DNA from: a virus | Strand: one strand, 5' to 3' | Length of the DNA: 43,254 bases | Virus record (IMG/VR): IMGVR_UViG_3300037587_000427 | Location: 1-43,254 of that record | Shown: piece by piece, positions 29,756 to 38,319 of the stretch | Position numbering within the stretch: position 1 is the first letter of the stretch | Layout of the letters: each line of letters starts with the position of its first letter | Position numbers and translations under genes: made by a program | The notes under the pieces: model-generated | What the model saw: only the letters and a program-made list of their open reading frames with translations | The model's database searches: none | Told to the model about the DNA's origin: nothing

Positions 29756-29948
29756 GAATTAAGCCCGTAGCGTGGGCCAGCCGTGCAACTCTTCGCAGTT
29801 TACTAGAAATCCTGTTACCACTCGCCCTAGCTTGCCAGACTGCGCTCCAGATGAAAGAACCCGGGGAGCAAGAACGCGTCCACACTGCAAAGATGGGTCC
29901 GACGGTTGCCGCGTCGGTCAGGTTAGCGAGTCCCCCATGCAAGTCCGG
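29756..29948. other. 193-bp gap between convergent transcripts
   Basis: Late plus-strand and replication minus-strand transcripts meet here. One hairpin, CCGACG/CGTCGG near 29899-29917, could act weakly in either direction, but no proper T tract follows. Short ORFs in this gap lack ribosome sites and are not accepted. No tRNA or other feature is seen. Confidence 0.5.
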
Positions 29949-30068
29949 TTAGTCATTCAAGTTTGCCGCATACAGTAGCACGGCTGTTATTATTACCCAA
30001 GACAGGAACACCCACCCGGGCAGCGTGACGGTGTCACAGGCGAACGAGGGCACGCAGGTCTCGATCAT
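29949..30068 (-). CDS. Tiny single-pass membrane protein, 39 aa
   Basis: The minus-strand ATG (30068-30066) overlaps the stop of the upstream small gene in the ATGA form, a good sign of coupled translation. The product is MIETCVPSFACDTV followed by a membrane helix PGWVFLSWVIITAVLLYAAN. It is the last gene of the minus-strand operon. The function is unknown; small membrane proteins next to lysis genes can act as pinholins or regulators, but this one is in the early operon. Confidence 0.55.
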   Translation of the reverse strand: MIETCVPSFACDTVTLPGWVFLSWVIITAVLLYAANLND

Positions 30069-30271
30069 GCGACCGAACCTCCAGACAGTTCCGACCGGAT
30101 CTCCGCGATCCTCAGCTCGATGTCGGTGAGTTCGTCCTCCGTGCAGCTGTGACATAGCGCTTTAACGGTAACGCCTATCGGTCCGCCTCCGGACATCTCG
30201 ACACGAGTCCCGTGTAGGGTGTGCCAGATCACCCGGGTTACTCGTGGGCCGGTCGGTCTCTTTCTAGCCAT
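30065..30271 (-). CDS. Small unknown protein downstream of DNA polymerase, 68 aa
   Basis: The minus-strand ATG at 30271 has GAGGA seven bases upstream. The product is basic at the N terminus (MARKRPTGPRVTRVIWH) and acidic and helical at the C terminus (EDELTDIELRIAEIRSELSG), with a possible short coiled coil. It lies ten bases after the polymerase stop. No motif is recognised. Confidence 0.65.
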   Translation of the reverse strand: MARKRPTGPRVTRVIWHTLHGTRVEMSGGGPIGVTVKALCHSCTEDELTDIELRIAEIRSELSGGSVA

Positions 30272-30281
30272 AATATTTTCC

Positions 30282-32522
30282 TCAGTCTTTTTTGTACCGG
30301 GGGCCTTCCCACCCAGCCGCAGCCAGTGGCAAGCCTTCCGACCAGTATAGCTGGCGGCACATAATGTCGCCTAGCTCCGTGATAGAACCCTCGCCGAGTA
30401 ATCTCATAGCGACGAGCTCGTCGTGTATATGCAGTACAACCGGATAACCGGCTGCTTCGACTGCTGGCATGTTGCCGGTCATGATGTCCCGACAGATAGC
30501 CTGGTTGATATTTTCGGCCAACTTGCCGCCGTGGGTCTCGACGACAGTCCAGGTCTTTGAAGTCGTCCCCGGGCGCATTTTCATGCCCCAGAATCGGAGC
30601 ACCGGTTTTATGCGTCCGAAGAGATCCGGCTCGTCGTTTACCCAAGGCTTGTAATAGTGTAGATCCCGTCCGGAGGGCAGGCGAGCTTTTAACCAGTCGC
30701 CCTCCATGAACCACCACACCCGGCCGGCGAATTGAGGCTGGCCAGTATGGACGGCATTCACGGCCGCCCGTTCGTAGATTGCCCAGAGGCCTGTCTTTTT
30801 GTCCGCAATTTCCGGATTATTTTCTCGCCACTGGTTTTTGATCTCGTTGGCCTTGTACCGGTTGTAGTGGCCGCGCACATCGCCGGCCTCCAGGAGCTCC
30901 CGGTCTGTCCAGAATTCGTCCTGTGTATTGTTCCAGGTCCAGACGAGATCCTGCTCGGACACACCCTCGGACAGATCCACCTTGCTGCCGAAATTCATCC
31001 AGGCACCGACGCCGCCGGCGTATCCGAAAGCCAGCTCGCAGACCTTACCGATGGCCCGCTCCAGACCTTTCTCGTCGATCTCATCCAGGGTTTTGCCAAA
31101 TATGTCGGCCGCGTTGAGTGCATAGATCCGGCCGTGGGTTAAGAATACATTAATTCGTTTGATGGAATGGGCCAGCCAGGACAGCCCACGAGCCTCCACC
31201 GAGTTATAGTCCGATACGAGGAAGCGAAACCCCGGCGGTGCAGCAAACAGCCCACGAGCGGACGATTTGACCAGGTCCAGGGGCCTAGGTGAGAGCAGTT
31301 TCAATGCCTGCAGTCCGCCGACTCGTGCTGTCCGCATGACCATCGCCGGCCAGACATCGATCTGGTGCTCCTTAAAATTTCCTTTTGGTAAATTCTGGGG
31401 CTGTGGTCCACGCCCTGCGAACCGGCCCGTCGCTGCTCCGTGGTACTGGAACAACCCGCGAACCATTCCGTCGACGTCAGCATAGGCCAGCAGGGTGCCG
31501 CACTTCTCAATCGATTTGAGTGCGCCCCCCTGTCGGATCTCCAGCATCTCACGAGCAACGGCGGGCAGATTTTTGTCGGATAATAGCTCAGTGACGGCCT
31601 CGGCTGCTATTGATGCTGTGTGGACCCCCACGGTGGCGAGCCACTCTTTAATCTTTTCCGTCTTGTCTGCGCTCTCGACGTACCCGCCAGTCAGGGAGAT
31701 GGCCCGCTGGCTGGTGATCACGGCGGCCTCTTTGGCTACCGAGGTGAATGCTGCTGCACTGGCCGCATCGATAGGGGCGCCTCGCAGATTGATGACCATG
31801 TCCAACGCCCAGACGATCCACTCGAACCAGGGGAGATCCGGAAGGGCGTGACTGGCGGCCATCTCGGACTCGACGTCCTTGTCACAATAATCGCCGAGAT
31901 GCAGGCGGTCTTGTACGCTGTCGATCCAGGTACCGGGATATTTTGCGGTCGGTTTCTTTTGGGGCTTGCACATCCGGAGCATTAGATTATGCCCGGCTTT
32001 GTCTTTGGTAATCCGGAGACCCGGCAGTGCTTTATTTGTCAGCATGTCCAGGCCGAGAGGGAGTGCCGCGTGTGCCGCCTTGGCCATGCTGCAGCGCCAC
32101 TGCCTCAGCGGGATAGCCGGCCAGCCGTATCGGGGTCCGAAAATATTGTGCCAGGCGACGATCTCAAAGCTGGCGTTGTGGGCCTCGATTAAATGTCCGG
32201 CCTGTATAGCTGCCAGCAATTCCGGCGGGATCTGGGTCGACGGGTATAGCGTGTAGATCTCGTCATACTCGCAGGGTACCGGGAAGTAAATCCGCTTTGT
32301 GTTGCCCGGGATGCTGCCGACGTTGTAGCTCATGACCAGGACGTCGGTCGATGGGTGGCGAGAATACATCCAGCTCCCGCAGACTTTTAGCTCGGCCAGG
32401 CTGCGAGTCTCCACGTCGATGGTCGTGACCGGTCGCCCCTCCGTGCCCCAGATCGTCTGGTTCTGAATATCCCGGAGGCCTTCGGCGATCCAGTTGTCGA
32501 GCCACAGCGCGGGCATGTTCAT
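30282..32522 (-). CDS. polA: Family A DNA polymerase with 3'-5' exonuclease
   Basis: It replicates the phage genome. The 746-aa product has exonuclease motifs I (IDVETR, Asp36/Glu38), II (EAHNASFE, Asn116) and III (DYCDKD, Tyr212-Asp216). Polymerase residues follow: TGRFAGRGPQPQNLP (365-379), motif A SDYNSVEARGLSWLA with Asp438/Glu443, motif B around Lys493-Tyr501, and motif C IHDEL with His700/Asp701. All catalytic residues are present. The start at MNMPALW (32522) follows the preceding stop by one base; 30 upstream codons overlap that gene. This polymerase type commonly travels with DUF2800, DUF2815 and VRR-NUC, all found in the divergent operon. Confidence 0.93.
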   Translation of the reverse strand: MNMPALWLDNWIAEGLRDIQNQTIWGTEGRPVTTIDVETRSLAELKVCGSWMYSRHPSTDVLVMSYNVGSIPGNTKRIYFPVPCEYDEIYTLYPSTQIPPELLAAIQAGHLIEAHNASFEIVAWHNIFGPRYGWPAIPLRQWRCSMAKAAHAALPLGLDMLTNKALPGLRITKDKAGHNLMLRMCKPQKKPTAKYPGTWIDSVQDRLHLGDYCDKDVESEMAASHALPDLPWFEWIVWALDMVINLRGAPIDAASAAAFTSVAKEAAVITSQRAISLTGGYVESADKTEKIKEWLATVGVHTASIAAEAVTELLSDKNLPAVAREMLEIRQGGALKSIEKCGTLLAYADVDGMVRGLFQYHGAATGRFAGRGPQPQNLPKGNFKEHQIDVWPAMVMRTARVGGLQALKLLSPRPLDLVKSSARGLFAAPPGFRFLVSDYNSVEARGLSWLAHSIKRINVFLTHGRIYALNAADIFGKTLDEIDEKGLERAIGKVCELAFGYAGGVGAWMNFGSKVDLSEGVSEQDLVWTWNNTQDEFWTDRELLEAGDVRGHYNRYKANEIKNQWRENNPEIADKKTGLWAIYERAAVNAVHTGQPQFAGRVWWFMEGDWLKARLPSGRDLHYYKPWVNDEPDLFGRIKPVLRFWGMKMRPGTTSKTWTVVETHGGKLAENINQAICRDIMTGNMPAVEAAGYPVVLHIHDELVAMRLLGEGSITELGDIMCRQLYWSEGLPLAAAGWEGPRYKKD

Positions 32523-32523
32523 C

Positions 32524-32967
32524 CTAGTGACTCCAGACCCAGGCCCAGATTGCGAACGACACGGCCGCACCGAGCCCAAGGAACATTTTAAAGAGGACAA
32601 TTTTAAACGCATGCGCGTCCTGCTCCGGCGTCTGGAACTCGGGCTGGTTTGGGAACCGGTTGACTAACTCGTCCATTGGGTCGAATTTTCTGGCCGGCCT
32701 CGGGATGGGGGCGGGGGGTATGTGGTTGGCCCGTTCGATTGGAGTGCCCCTCGTCTCGGCGCTGTCGGTCGCCGGGTCCCACTTCACAGGGCCGTGGCAA
32801 TGCCTGCTCCGGATCTCTGCTGCTTCCTGGCTAACCCCGTAATTGAGGAGCCAGCCATTCCGCCCGTCGTGATCTACGGGAAGCCTCCGGATTATATTCT
32901 CCGCGTGCTGGACTCGCGTGCGGTTGTTATTAATCTCGTACGTGGACAGCTTGATCGACGTTTTCAT
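32524..32967 (-). CDS. Unknown protein with C-terminal membrane helix, 147 aa
   Basis: GAGAGG before the minus-strand ATG supports the start. The first 110 residues are soluble, Arg/Pro-rich (IPPAPIPRPARKFDP) and end in PNQPEFQTPEQDAH. The last 25 residues form one membrane helix (LGLGAAVSFAIWAWVW). A tail-anchored protein inserted between helicase and polymerase genes could tether replication proteins to the membrane; this is speculation. It overlaps the helicase stop by four bases. Confidence 0.7.
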   Translation of the reverse strand: MKTSIKLSTYEINNNRTRVQHAENIIRRLPVDHDGRNGWLLNYGVSQEAAEIRSRHCHGPVKWDPATDSAETRGTPIERANHIPPAPIPRPARKFDPMDELVNRFPNQPEFQTPEQDAHAFKIVLFKMFLGLGAAVSFAIWAWVWSH

Positions 32968-34673
32968 ATATGTAACCTCTCTATTTTGAATTTATCTGAC
33001 CGCAATCGGTCGGTTAATTCTAGCGCCTTTCGTTCGGGCAATACCTGAGCCCGGACAGGGTGGACGCCAAACACCACAGAAAATTCTCTCTGCACCAGGT
33101 CCGCTGACCAGCCGGTCTGTAACTGCACGATCTCGCACCAGCGCTGGACCTCTTTTGTGAGGATCGCCAGCGCCTGCAGCAGCCTGACCCTGTCATTGAC
33201 CTGTCGGTTGGCAGCAGCGCCACCGGCTGCGAAGTTTATCCGGTTACGCAGCGTACTGATCGGGGTGGCGAGTTCTTTCAACCGTGTCCGGACATCCTCA
33301 AAGTCGTCCAGCTCCTGCTCAACCAAATAGCCATCTTTTTCCTGCAGATCCTTGGTCGCAGATGCTCGCTCGGATAATGTCTCGGCGTGTCCACAGAACG
33401 GGCAGACCGGCCGGGTCTTTAATTTTGGGGTGTACGTCAGCCCGCACAGGGGCATCGGACAGATCCGGTCCTCCCAGGCTTCCTCCGAACCGCCTCCGGT
33501 GTAGCTGCCATCGAGTGACCAGATCGGTGGCCTGTCTGGCCGGCCGTGTCGTCGGTAGTTTCCAACGTGGTCGATAACGATGCCGTGTGTCTTGCCCGCT
33601 TCCGGGAATGGCCGCATGGTCCGGCCAAACTGCTGCAGGTACAGCCCGTATGACTGAGTCGGGCGGAGCATGATACCCACCACGACGGCCGGCAGGTCGA
33701 ATCCTTCGCCGAATAAATCGCAGTTGACCAGATTGAGGATCCGGCCCTCTTTAAATTCGGTGAGCGTGCCATGCCGCTCTCGGTCGGAGTGATTAGCTGA
33801 GAGCATTTTACTGGGTATACCCGCCGCGTTGAACTGATCCGCCACCCGTTGACAGTGGGCAATCGTGACGCCGAACGTGATCGCCCGCTCTCCGGGAGTA
33901 ATCCGTTTGTAGTGGTCGACAGCGGATCCGGTAATGTGCGGTTTGTCTACGGCGTGGGCTGAGTCGTCTTTGCCCCAGTCCCCGGACTTGGTGGTCTTGA
34001 AGGTACGCAGCTCGGCATTGAGGTCGGCATGCTGTGGCGCGAATACCCGGAACGGGGTCAGGTTACCGGCTTCGATGAGGTCGGTCATGCTCGCACCGAC
34101 GATCAAGTCATCGAATACCCCGTCGTACTTCCGGCCCAGGCCTTTGCCATCTGAGCGGCACGGTGTCGCGGTCACACCCAGACCTCTGGCGTTATGGCAC
34201 ATATCGGCGACCAGAGCCCACATGCTGCCCTTCGTTACGTGGTGGGCCTCGTCGATGTTCCACTCGTCCACCAGTGCGCAGATAAACTCGGCAGCGGTGC
34301 GTTTCTTCTTATGCGTCAGGCTGCCAACTGAGGCGACACAGATCGAGGCCGACTCCCTGAAATACGACTGACCCAGCTCAGCGACATGTAAATCGGTGGC
34401 GAATCGGATCGTCGCCCGGCTAGCAATAAACGTGTGATAGACGCCCATTTTGGCCATCGACAGGCTTATCTGTGACAGCAGGACATCCCGGTGGGCGACG
34501 GCCAGATACTTTTTACCCCGTGAAAAATTCAGGGCAGCCCGGTGGGCCTTTACAATAGTTTTACCTCCGCCGGTCGGGAATACCCCGAGCACGTTCTGGT
34601 TACCCGCAGCCCAGGACGACTCGATCCGGGCATTAAACGCGCTCTGGTCTGGCCGTAGGCGGAGATTAAACAT
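32964..34673 (-). CDS. DEAD/DEAH-box helicase (SF2) with zinc finger
   Basis: The 569-aa product has motif I FPTGGGKT (32-39), motif II DEAHH (141-145), motif III VTATP (167-171), motif V near CDLFGEGFDLP and motif VI QQFGRTMRP (347-355). A zinc knuckle follows with Cys405, Cys410, Cys424 and Cys427 (CPMPLCG ... CPFCG), and then a helical C-terminal region. It is a DNA-unwinding or remodelling enzyme of the polymerase module. It overlaps both neighbours. The motifs are complete. Confidence 0.9.
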   Translation of the reverse strand: MFNLRLRPDQSAFNARIESSWAAGNQNVLGVFPTGGGKTIVKAHRAALNFSRGKKYLAVAHRDVLLSQISLSMAKMGVYHTFIASRATIRFATDLHVAELGQSYFRESASICVASVGSLTHKKKRTAAEFICALVDEWNIDEAHHVTKGSMWALVADMCHNARGLGVTATPCRSDGKGLGRKYDGVFDDLIVGASMTDLIEAGNLTPFRVFAPQHADLNAELRTFKTTKSGDWGKDDSAHAVDKPHITGSAVDHYKRITPGERAITFGVTIAHCQRVADQFNAAGIPSKMLSANHSDRERHGTLTEFKEGRILNLVNCDLFGEGFDLPAVVVGIMLRPTQSYGLYLQQFGRTMRPFPEAGKTHGIVIDHVGNYRRHGRPDRPPIWSLDGSYTGGGSEEAWEDRICPMPLCGLTYTPKLKTRPVCPFCGHAETLSERASATKDLQEKDGYLVEQELDDFEDVRTRLKELATPISTLRNRINFAAGGAAANRQVNDRVRLLQALAILTKEVQRWCEIVQLQTGWSADLVQREFSVVFGVHPVRAQVLPERKALELTDRLRSDKFKIERLHI

Positions 34674-34977
34674 CCAGGCCGAGGGCCTCGCACATATCTA
34701 CCGCTGTAGAGCACTCGATCCCTGCCCCGTCCATAGAAGCGGTGACCCTTCCATCCTGGAAAAAAGCCAACTTGGTCAACACCCGATCCCCCGATGAGAG
34801 GATGTCGTCAGTCGGTGCAGTCTTCCGGCCTCTGTCCAGCGCGTCGAGGAGCGTGCCCCTGGCTGATATCTCGGCGATCATCCCGCTCGGCTTTCTACTA
34901 AATCGGGCTTTTAATTCGGATGCCGTCCGAGCCAGCTCCTCGGTCTTTTTTATCAGGTCGTCAAAGATATCGCTCAT
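34666..34977 (-). CDS. Small unknown protein, first gene of the minus operon, 103 aa
   Basis: The start MSDIFDDLIKKTEELART (ATG at 34977) has AGGTGA upstream; the longer reading to 35088 would cross the promoter. The product is a helical N-terminal half, then TAPTDDILSSGDRVLTKLAF and an acidic end (STAVDMCEALGLDV). No family is recognised. It overlaps the helicase gene by eight bases. Confidence 0.7.
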   Translation of the reverse strand: MSDIFDDLIKKTEELARTASELKARFSRKPSGMIAEISARGTLLDALDRGRKTAPTDDILSSGDRVLTKLAFFQDGRVTASMDGAGIECSTAVDMCEALGLDV

Positions 34978-35012
34978 CGTTTCACCTATTAAATTTATGT
35001 TAACGTGGCCAG

Positions 35013-35041
35013 ACTCTAGTCGAATAAAAATACTTTTGCAA
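35013..35041 (-). promoter_or_regulatory. Minus-strand promoter of the polymerase operon
   Basis: Read on the minus strand: TTGCAA (35041-35036), a 17-base spacer and TAGAGT (35018-35013), about 36 bases before the ATG at 34977. Its -35 lies in the left arm of the 19-bp palindrome at 35035-35053. Confidence 0.7.
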
Positions 35042-35053
35042 ACGGTTTGCAAA
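35035..35053. promoter_or_regulatory. Perfect 19-bp palindromic operator between divergent promoters
   Basis: TTTGCAAAC, one central G, then GTTTGCAAA: nine-base arms, fully matched. Each arm contains a TTGCAA that serves as the -35 of one of the two divergent promoters. One dimeric regulator bound here would cover both -35 boxes and co-regulate the two replication operons. Confidence 0.8.
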
Positions 35054-35075
35054 TAAAAATATTCTGGGCTAGTCT
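35047..35075 (+). promoter_or_regulatory. Plus-strand promoter of the recombination/primase operon
   Basis: TTGCAA (35047-35052), a 17-base spacer and TAGTCT (35070-35075), about 49 bases before the ATG at 35124. Its -35 lies in the right arm of the 19-bp palindrome. The -10 is a moderate match. Confidence 0.65.
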
Positions 35076-35123
35076 CTATCCCCGTCAACAGATGAAACAG
35101 ACAATTTTAATTGGAGAAAAATC

Positions 35124-36008
35124 ATGTTAGAGAAAATCCTGGCGCTATTAGAGCGCTTCGTTATTGCACACGAGACCCTTGCCAGCAAGACGGGCAGCGT
35201 CACGGGGGAATTTATTACCGCAACGCTGGAGACCGCCGGGCCAATAGCTGGCGGCCCGCAGCACAGTCCCGAGGTCGGCATTAACCTGGTCCCAGTAGAG
35301 CAACCGATCACCCCTGCCAATACCGTGCAACCGGATAAGCCTGATCGGTTCCAACAGCCGCAGACTACCACCGTGCAGCAGCCAGCAGGCCAACAACCGG
35401 CGGCCACGCTGGCCGGCGATGCAACGCTAGACGCTAAGAACCGGCCCTGGGATAAACGGATCCACGGCAGTGGCCATCGCTTTTTAGAGGGCAAAGTCCG
35501 GAACGGTGAGTGGGCGTACATTCGCGGCATCGACATGGCTCTGGTCGCTACGGTAGAGGCCGAGATTGATGCGATGGTGGCGGGTACTGCTGGACAGGCC
35601 CCAAACGCCGCCGGCGGTATCCAAACAGCCGAGCAGCCTGCCACTGCTGGTACAGCCATCCAGACGAGTCCTGCTGGTCCTGGGCAAGCGCAACAGCCAG
35701 CGAACTCGCTGCCCTCAATGCCCGGGCAAGACCTGGCACCCGGTACATCTGAGACCCCAGCCTTTATGACGATAGCCGGGCCTCACTTGGACGCGAAAGC
35801 CTTGACGGTCGACCAGCTTAACGAGTGTATGCTGGCGGTGTATGACAAAGACGGCAAGCCGACCGTCGATCACATCGTTTTAAAGTACGCCGGTCAAACG
35901 TTCATTACTGACGCCGATCCGAAATACTTCGCCACGTTGTACGCTTGTTTCTTCAACCAGTTCAATTATGGCCATCCGATGGGCCAGAACGCAGGACAGC
36001 CGGCGTGA
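35124..36008 (+). CDS. Unknown replication-module protein, 294 aa
   Basis: TTGGAG precedes the ATG. The product has a helical start (MLEKILALLERFVIAHETLA), then a Gln/Pro/Thr-rich linker (about 60-95). A conserved-looking core follows, TLDAKNRPWDKRIHGSGHRF (about 101-120) then GEWAYIRGID, which recalls the PWD-x-RIH ... W-x-x-x-RG-D motif of proteins found in many phage recombination modules. A second Ala/Gln/Pro linker leads to a C-terminal helical domain (VDQLNECMLAVYDKDGKPTV). It overlaps the DUF2800 gene start (GTGA). A DNA-binding accessory role is plausible but unproven. Confidence 0.7.
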   Translation: MLEKILALLERFVIAHETLASKTGSVTGEFITATLETAGPIAGGPQHSPEVGINLVPVEQPITPANTVQPDKPDRFQQPQTTTVQQPAGQQPAATLAGDATLDAKNRPWDKRIHGSGHRFLEGKVRNGEWAYIRGIDMALVATVEAEIDAMVAGTAGQAPNAAGGIQTAEQPATAGTAIQTSPAGPGQAQQPANSLPSMPGQDLAPGTSETPAFMTIAGPHLDAKALTVDQLNECMLAVYDKDGKPTVDHIVLKYAGQTFITDADPKYFATLYACFFNQFNYGHPMGQNAGQPA

Positions 36009-37174
36009 GCAATCGCGGCGAGCGTGGGGCGTCTTCCTCGGATCAGTGGCTAACTTGTCACGGCTCTCCGGAGATGTCCATCGGCGAGACTAGCGTCACC
36101 CGGCGGGAAGCTGCTGAGGGCCGAGCTGCGCACAAGTTGGCGGAGGAGTGCCTGCTTGATGGGCGCAATGCCTTCGACCGACTGGGGTCTGTGTATCCCC
36201 AAAAATGCGAGGGTAAACTGGTCGACTTTATTGTCGACGCGGACATGGCCGAGGCCGTGCAGCTGTACCTCAACTCAGTACGAGAGCAAGCTGCGGACTG
36301 CGTGCTCGCCGTAGAGAAGCGGATCCCGCTGGACTACATCGGCGAGAGGACTGTCGTCGTGATCGACGTCTCCTTTCTCCACGGTACCACGCTCAACGTC
36401 TGGGATTACAAGCACGGCAAGGGTCGACTGGTCGAAGTGGCCACCGACACCCAACTGATCCTCGGCGCGATAGCTGCCTGGATTGAGGCCTGTGCTGCAG
36501 GCCATAAAATCGACCGCGTTGCCGTGACGATCTGCCAGCCTAGAATCCCGCACAAAGACGGCCCAGTCAGGCACCACTCGTATTCCGTGGAAGACCTGCA
36601 GATGTGGCTCGACTATATCGTGGAGGCCTCCCGTGCCGAGTTTAATCTGGTGGCGGGACCGCACTGTTACAACTGCCTTGCCGCATACCGCTGTCGTCCC
36701 CGTATTCAGCGGACGATTGAGTTATCCGCATCAGTGCGGCCGATGCACGAGATGGCAGATGATGAGCTCTGTGTCATCATGGACGAGCTCCCCACGTTAA
36801 AGCGCAACCTGGACCAGATCCACGATCACGTCGGGCACTTACTGTCTATCGGTCGGATCGAGTTAAAAAATTGGAAGTTGGTCGAGAGTGCGCCCCGGGC
36901 TAAATGTGAGAACCCCGAGCGACTGTACGACGTGGTCGCTCTGTACGGACTGGATCCGGAGATATTTAAAAAACCGGTTGCACCGATCAGCCTGACCGAA
37001 GCCAAGAAAAAAGCCGGCAAAAAAGTGGCCCCCTTGGTAGCTAAATTATACACCCGCCCAGCTCCTGGACTCACTATCGCCCCGATGGGTGACAAGCGTC
37101 CAGCTGTGGCTCCTAAACACGAGAACATGTTCAACGGCGTTAATGTTGCGCCGCCTGCAATTATTGGAGAATGA
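36005..37174 (+). CDS. DUF2800 protein, Cas4/RecB-like PD-(D/E)XK nuclease
   Basis: The GTG at 36005 is preceded by CAGGAC and overlaps the previous stop (GTGA). The 389-aa product has the DUF2800 N-terminal pattern SSSDQWLTCHGSPEM and EGRAAHKLAEECLL (about 38-51), a nuclease core VVVIDVSFLHG then LNVWDYKHGKGRLVEV (Asp and the D-x-K residues, about 121-146), and a late Cys cluster CYNCLAAYRC (about 221-230) that may hold an iron-sulfur cluster. The family is linked to phage recombination. All nuclease residues appear intact. Confidence 0.85.
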   Translation: MSNRGERGASSSDQWLTCHGSPEMSIGETSVTRREAAEGRAAHKLAEECLLDGRNAFDRLGSVYPQKCEGKLVDFIVDADMAEAVQLYLNSVREQAADCVLAVEKRIPLDYIGERTVVVIDVSFLHGTTLNVWDYKHGKGRLVEVATDTQLILGAIAAWIEACAAGHKIDRVAVTICQPRIPHKDGPVRHHSYSVEDLQMWLDYIVEASRAEFNLVAGPHCYNCLAAYRCRPRIQRTIELSASVRPMHEMADDELCVIMDELPTLKRNLDQIHDHVGHLLSIGRIELKNWKLVESAPRAKCENPERLYDVVALYGLDPEIFKKPVAPISLTEAKKKAGKKVAPLVAKLYTRPAPGLTIAPMGDKRPAVAPKHENMFNGVNVAPPAIIGE

Positions 37175-37175
37175 A

Positions 37176-38297
37176 ATGGCAGAGATAATCCTTTACACCG
37201 AACCGGCTCGAATGATCTTTACCAACCTGGTAAAGCCCCGACCTCCTGAGAACGGCGAGGCCGGGCGCCACAAGTATGGCGTGTTCATGGGCTTCCCTAA
37301 AACGAGCATAAACCCGATCAGTGGCCAGCAGTCAGACGGTTGCGGTCCTATCCTGCAGGCGCTGGACCAGGTCTGCCAGCAGGAGTTCGGCGTGCCGTAT
37401 GCCACCGTCAGAGATGGCCAGGCGGGCGTCCAGTTCCCGACAAAAATTATGGACGGCGACGCGATGGAGTTGGACACCCAGACCAATTTGATGAAAGTCA
37501 ACGACCGAAAGGCGGGCTACTGGTTACTGAGTGCTAAGCGTGCGGCGGAGGATGACTCGGACCCGAGTGATTCCGCAGGCGCATATCGCCCAGGTACGGC
37601 CGTTGCACTGCCCACTCCGGGGACGCCTTGTCCGCCAGCGGATATTTATGCCGGCTGCTGGGCGGTCTGTGAGATCCGAGTGGCAGCGTACACCTCAAAG
37701 ACCGGTAACCGCCGGGTTTGTGCGGTGTACCTTAATAATGTAATGAAGTGCTACGAAGACAATCCGCTGTCCTCTGGTGGCGGTCACCTTGCATCGACGA
37801 CGACATCGTTTGCGAATATCAACGTCGTCGGAGCTAACGCCCAGGGGACTGGCGGAATGGCCGGCATGCAGCCGCAGCAGCCGCAGCAGTACCAACAGCC
37901 GCCAGCTCAGACGCCTCAGCAAATGCAGCCAGCTCAGACGCCTCAGCAAATGCAGCCGCAGCAACAGCCTGCCCAGCAGCCGCAGCAAATGCAGCCTCAG
38001 CAACAGCCTGCCCAGCAGCCGCAGCAAATGCAGCCTCAGCAAATGCAGCCGCAAATGCAGCCGCAAATGCAGCCGCAAATGCAGCCGCAACAGCAGCCAG
38101 CTCAGACGCCTCAGCAGCAGCAGCCAGCTCAGACGCCTCAGCAGCAGCAGCAGCCAGCTCAGACGCCTCAGCAGCAGCCGCAAATGCCATCGACCAACTT
38201 CACCCAGCCGCAGACTCCTGGTGTGGACCCAGTGCAGCAGCCACAGGCTCAGCAGTACGAGCCGATGCCTGGCCAGCCACGAATGCCCGGCCAGTAG
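37176..38297 (+). CDS. DUF2815-like putative ssDNA-binding protein with long Gln/Pro-rich tail
   Basis: TTGGAG lies before the ATG at 37176. Residues 1-225 resemble DUF2815 OB-fold-type proteins: RMIFTNLVKPRPPENGEAGR near the N terminus, KYGVFMGFPKTS, then ADIYAGCWAVCEIRVAAYTS and RRVCAVYLNNVMKCYED (about 156-194). Residues about 231-373 are almost only Gln, Pro, Met, Ala and Thr (repeats of PQQM and AQTPQQ). Bacterial SSBs have a disordered tail ending in an acidic tip; this tail is far longer and lacks that tip. It lies between two nuclease genes. Confidence 0.8.
   Translation: MAEIILYTEPARMIFTNLVKPRPPENGEAGRHKYGVFMGFPKTSINPISGQQSDGCGPILQALDQVCQQEFGVPYATVRDGQAGVQFPTKIMDGDAMELDTQTNLMKVNDRKAGYWLLSAKRAAEDDSDPSDSAGAYRPGTAVALPTPGTPCPPADIYAGCWAVCEIRVAAYTSKTGNRRVCAVYLNNVMKCYEDNPLSSGGGHLASTTTSFANINVVGANAQGTGGMAGMQPQQPQQYQQPPAQTPQQMQPAQTPQQMQPQQQPAQQPQQMQPQQQPAQQPQQMQPQQMQPQMQPQMQPQMQPQQQPAQTPQQQQPAQTPQQQQQPAQTPQQQPQMPSTNFTQPQTPGVDPVQQPQAQQYEPMPGQPRMPGQ
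37866..38190 (+). repeat. CAG/CCG-rich tandem repeat array encoding the Gln/Pro tail
   Basis: The array contains five copies of a 19-mer beginning CAGCTCAGACG and ending CCTCAGCA, at 37903, 37930, 38098, 38125 and 38155, with periods of 27 to 30 where adjacent. There are also about four copies of a 12-base unit (ATGCAGCCGCAA) around 38044-38090. All units are multiples of three, so copy-number change keeps the frame. Confidence 0.85.
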
Positions 38298-38319
38298 CGT
38301 GGGCCGTAGTGAGAACCAA

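Noticed and set aside
29731-29978. Two short plus-strand ORFs after the lysis genes
   Set aside because: No ribosome sites, low-complexity composition, and they overlap each other and the end of the holin-like gene.
37695-38190. Minus-strand ORFs made of Leu/Arg or Ala repeats across the Gln-rich region
   Set aside because: They are mirror translations of the CAG/CCG tandem repeats on the plus strand, have no ribosome site and lie inside a well-supported gene.
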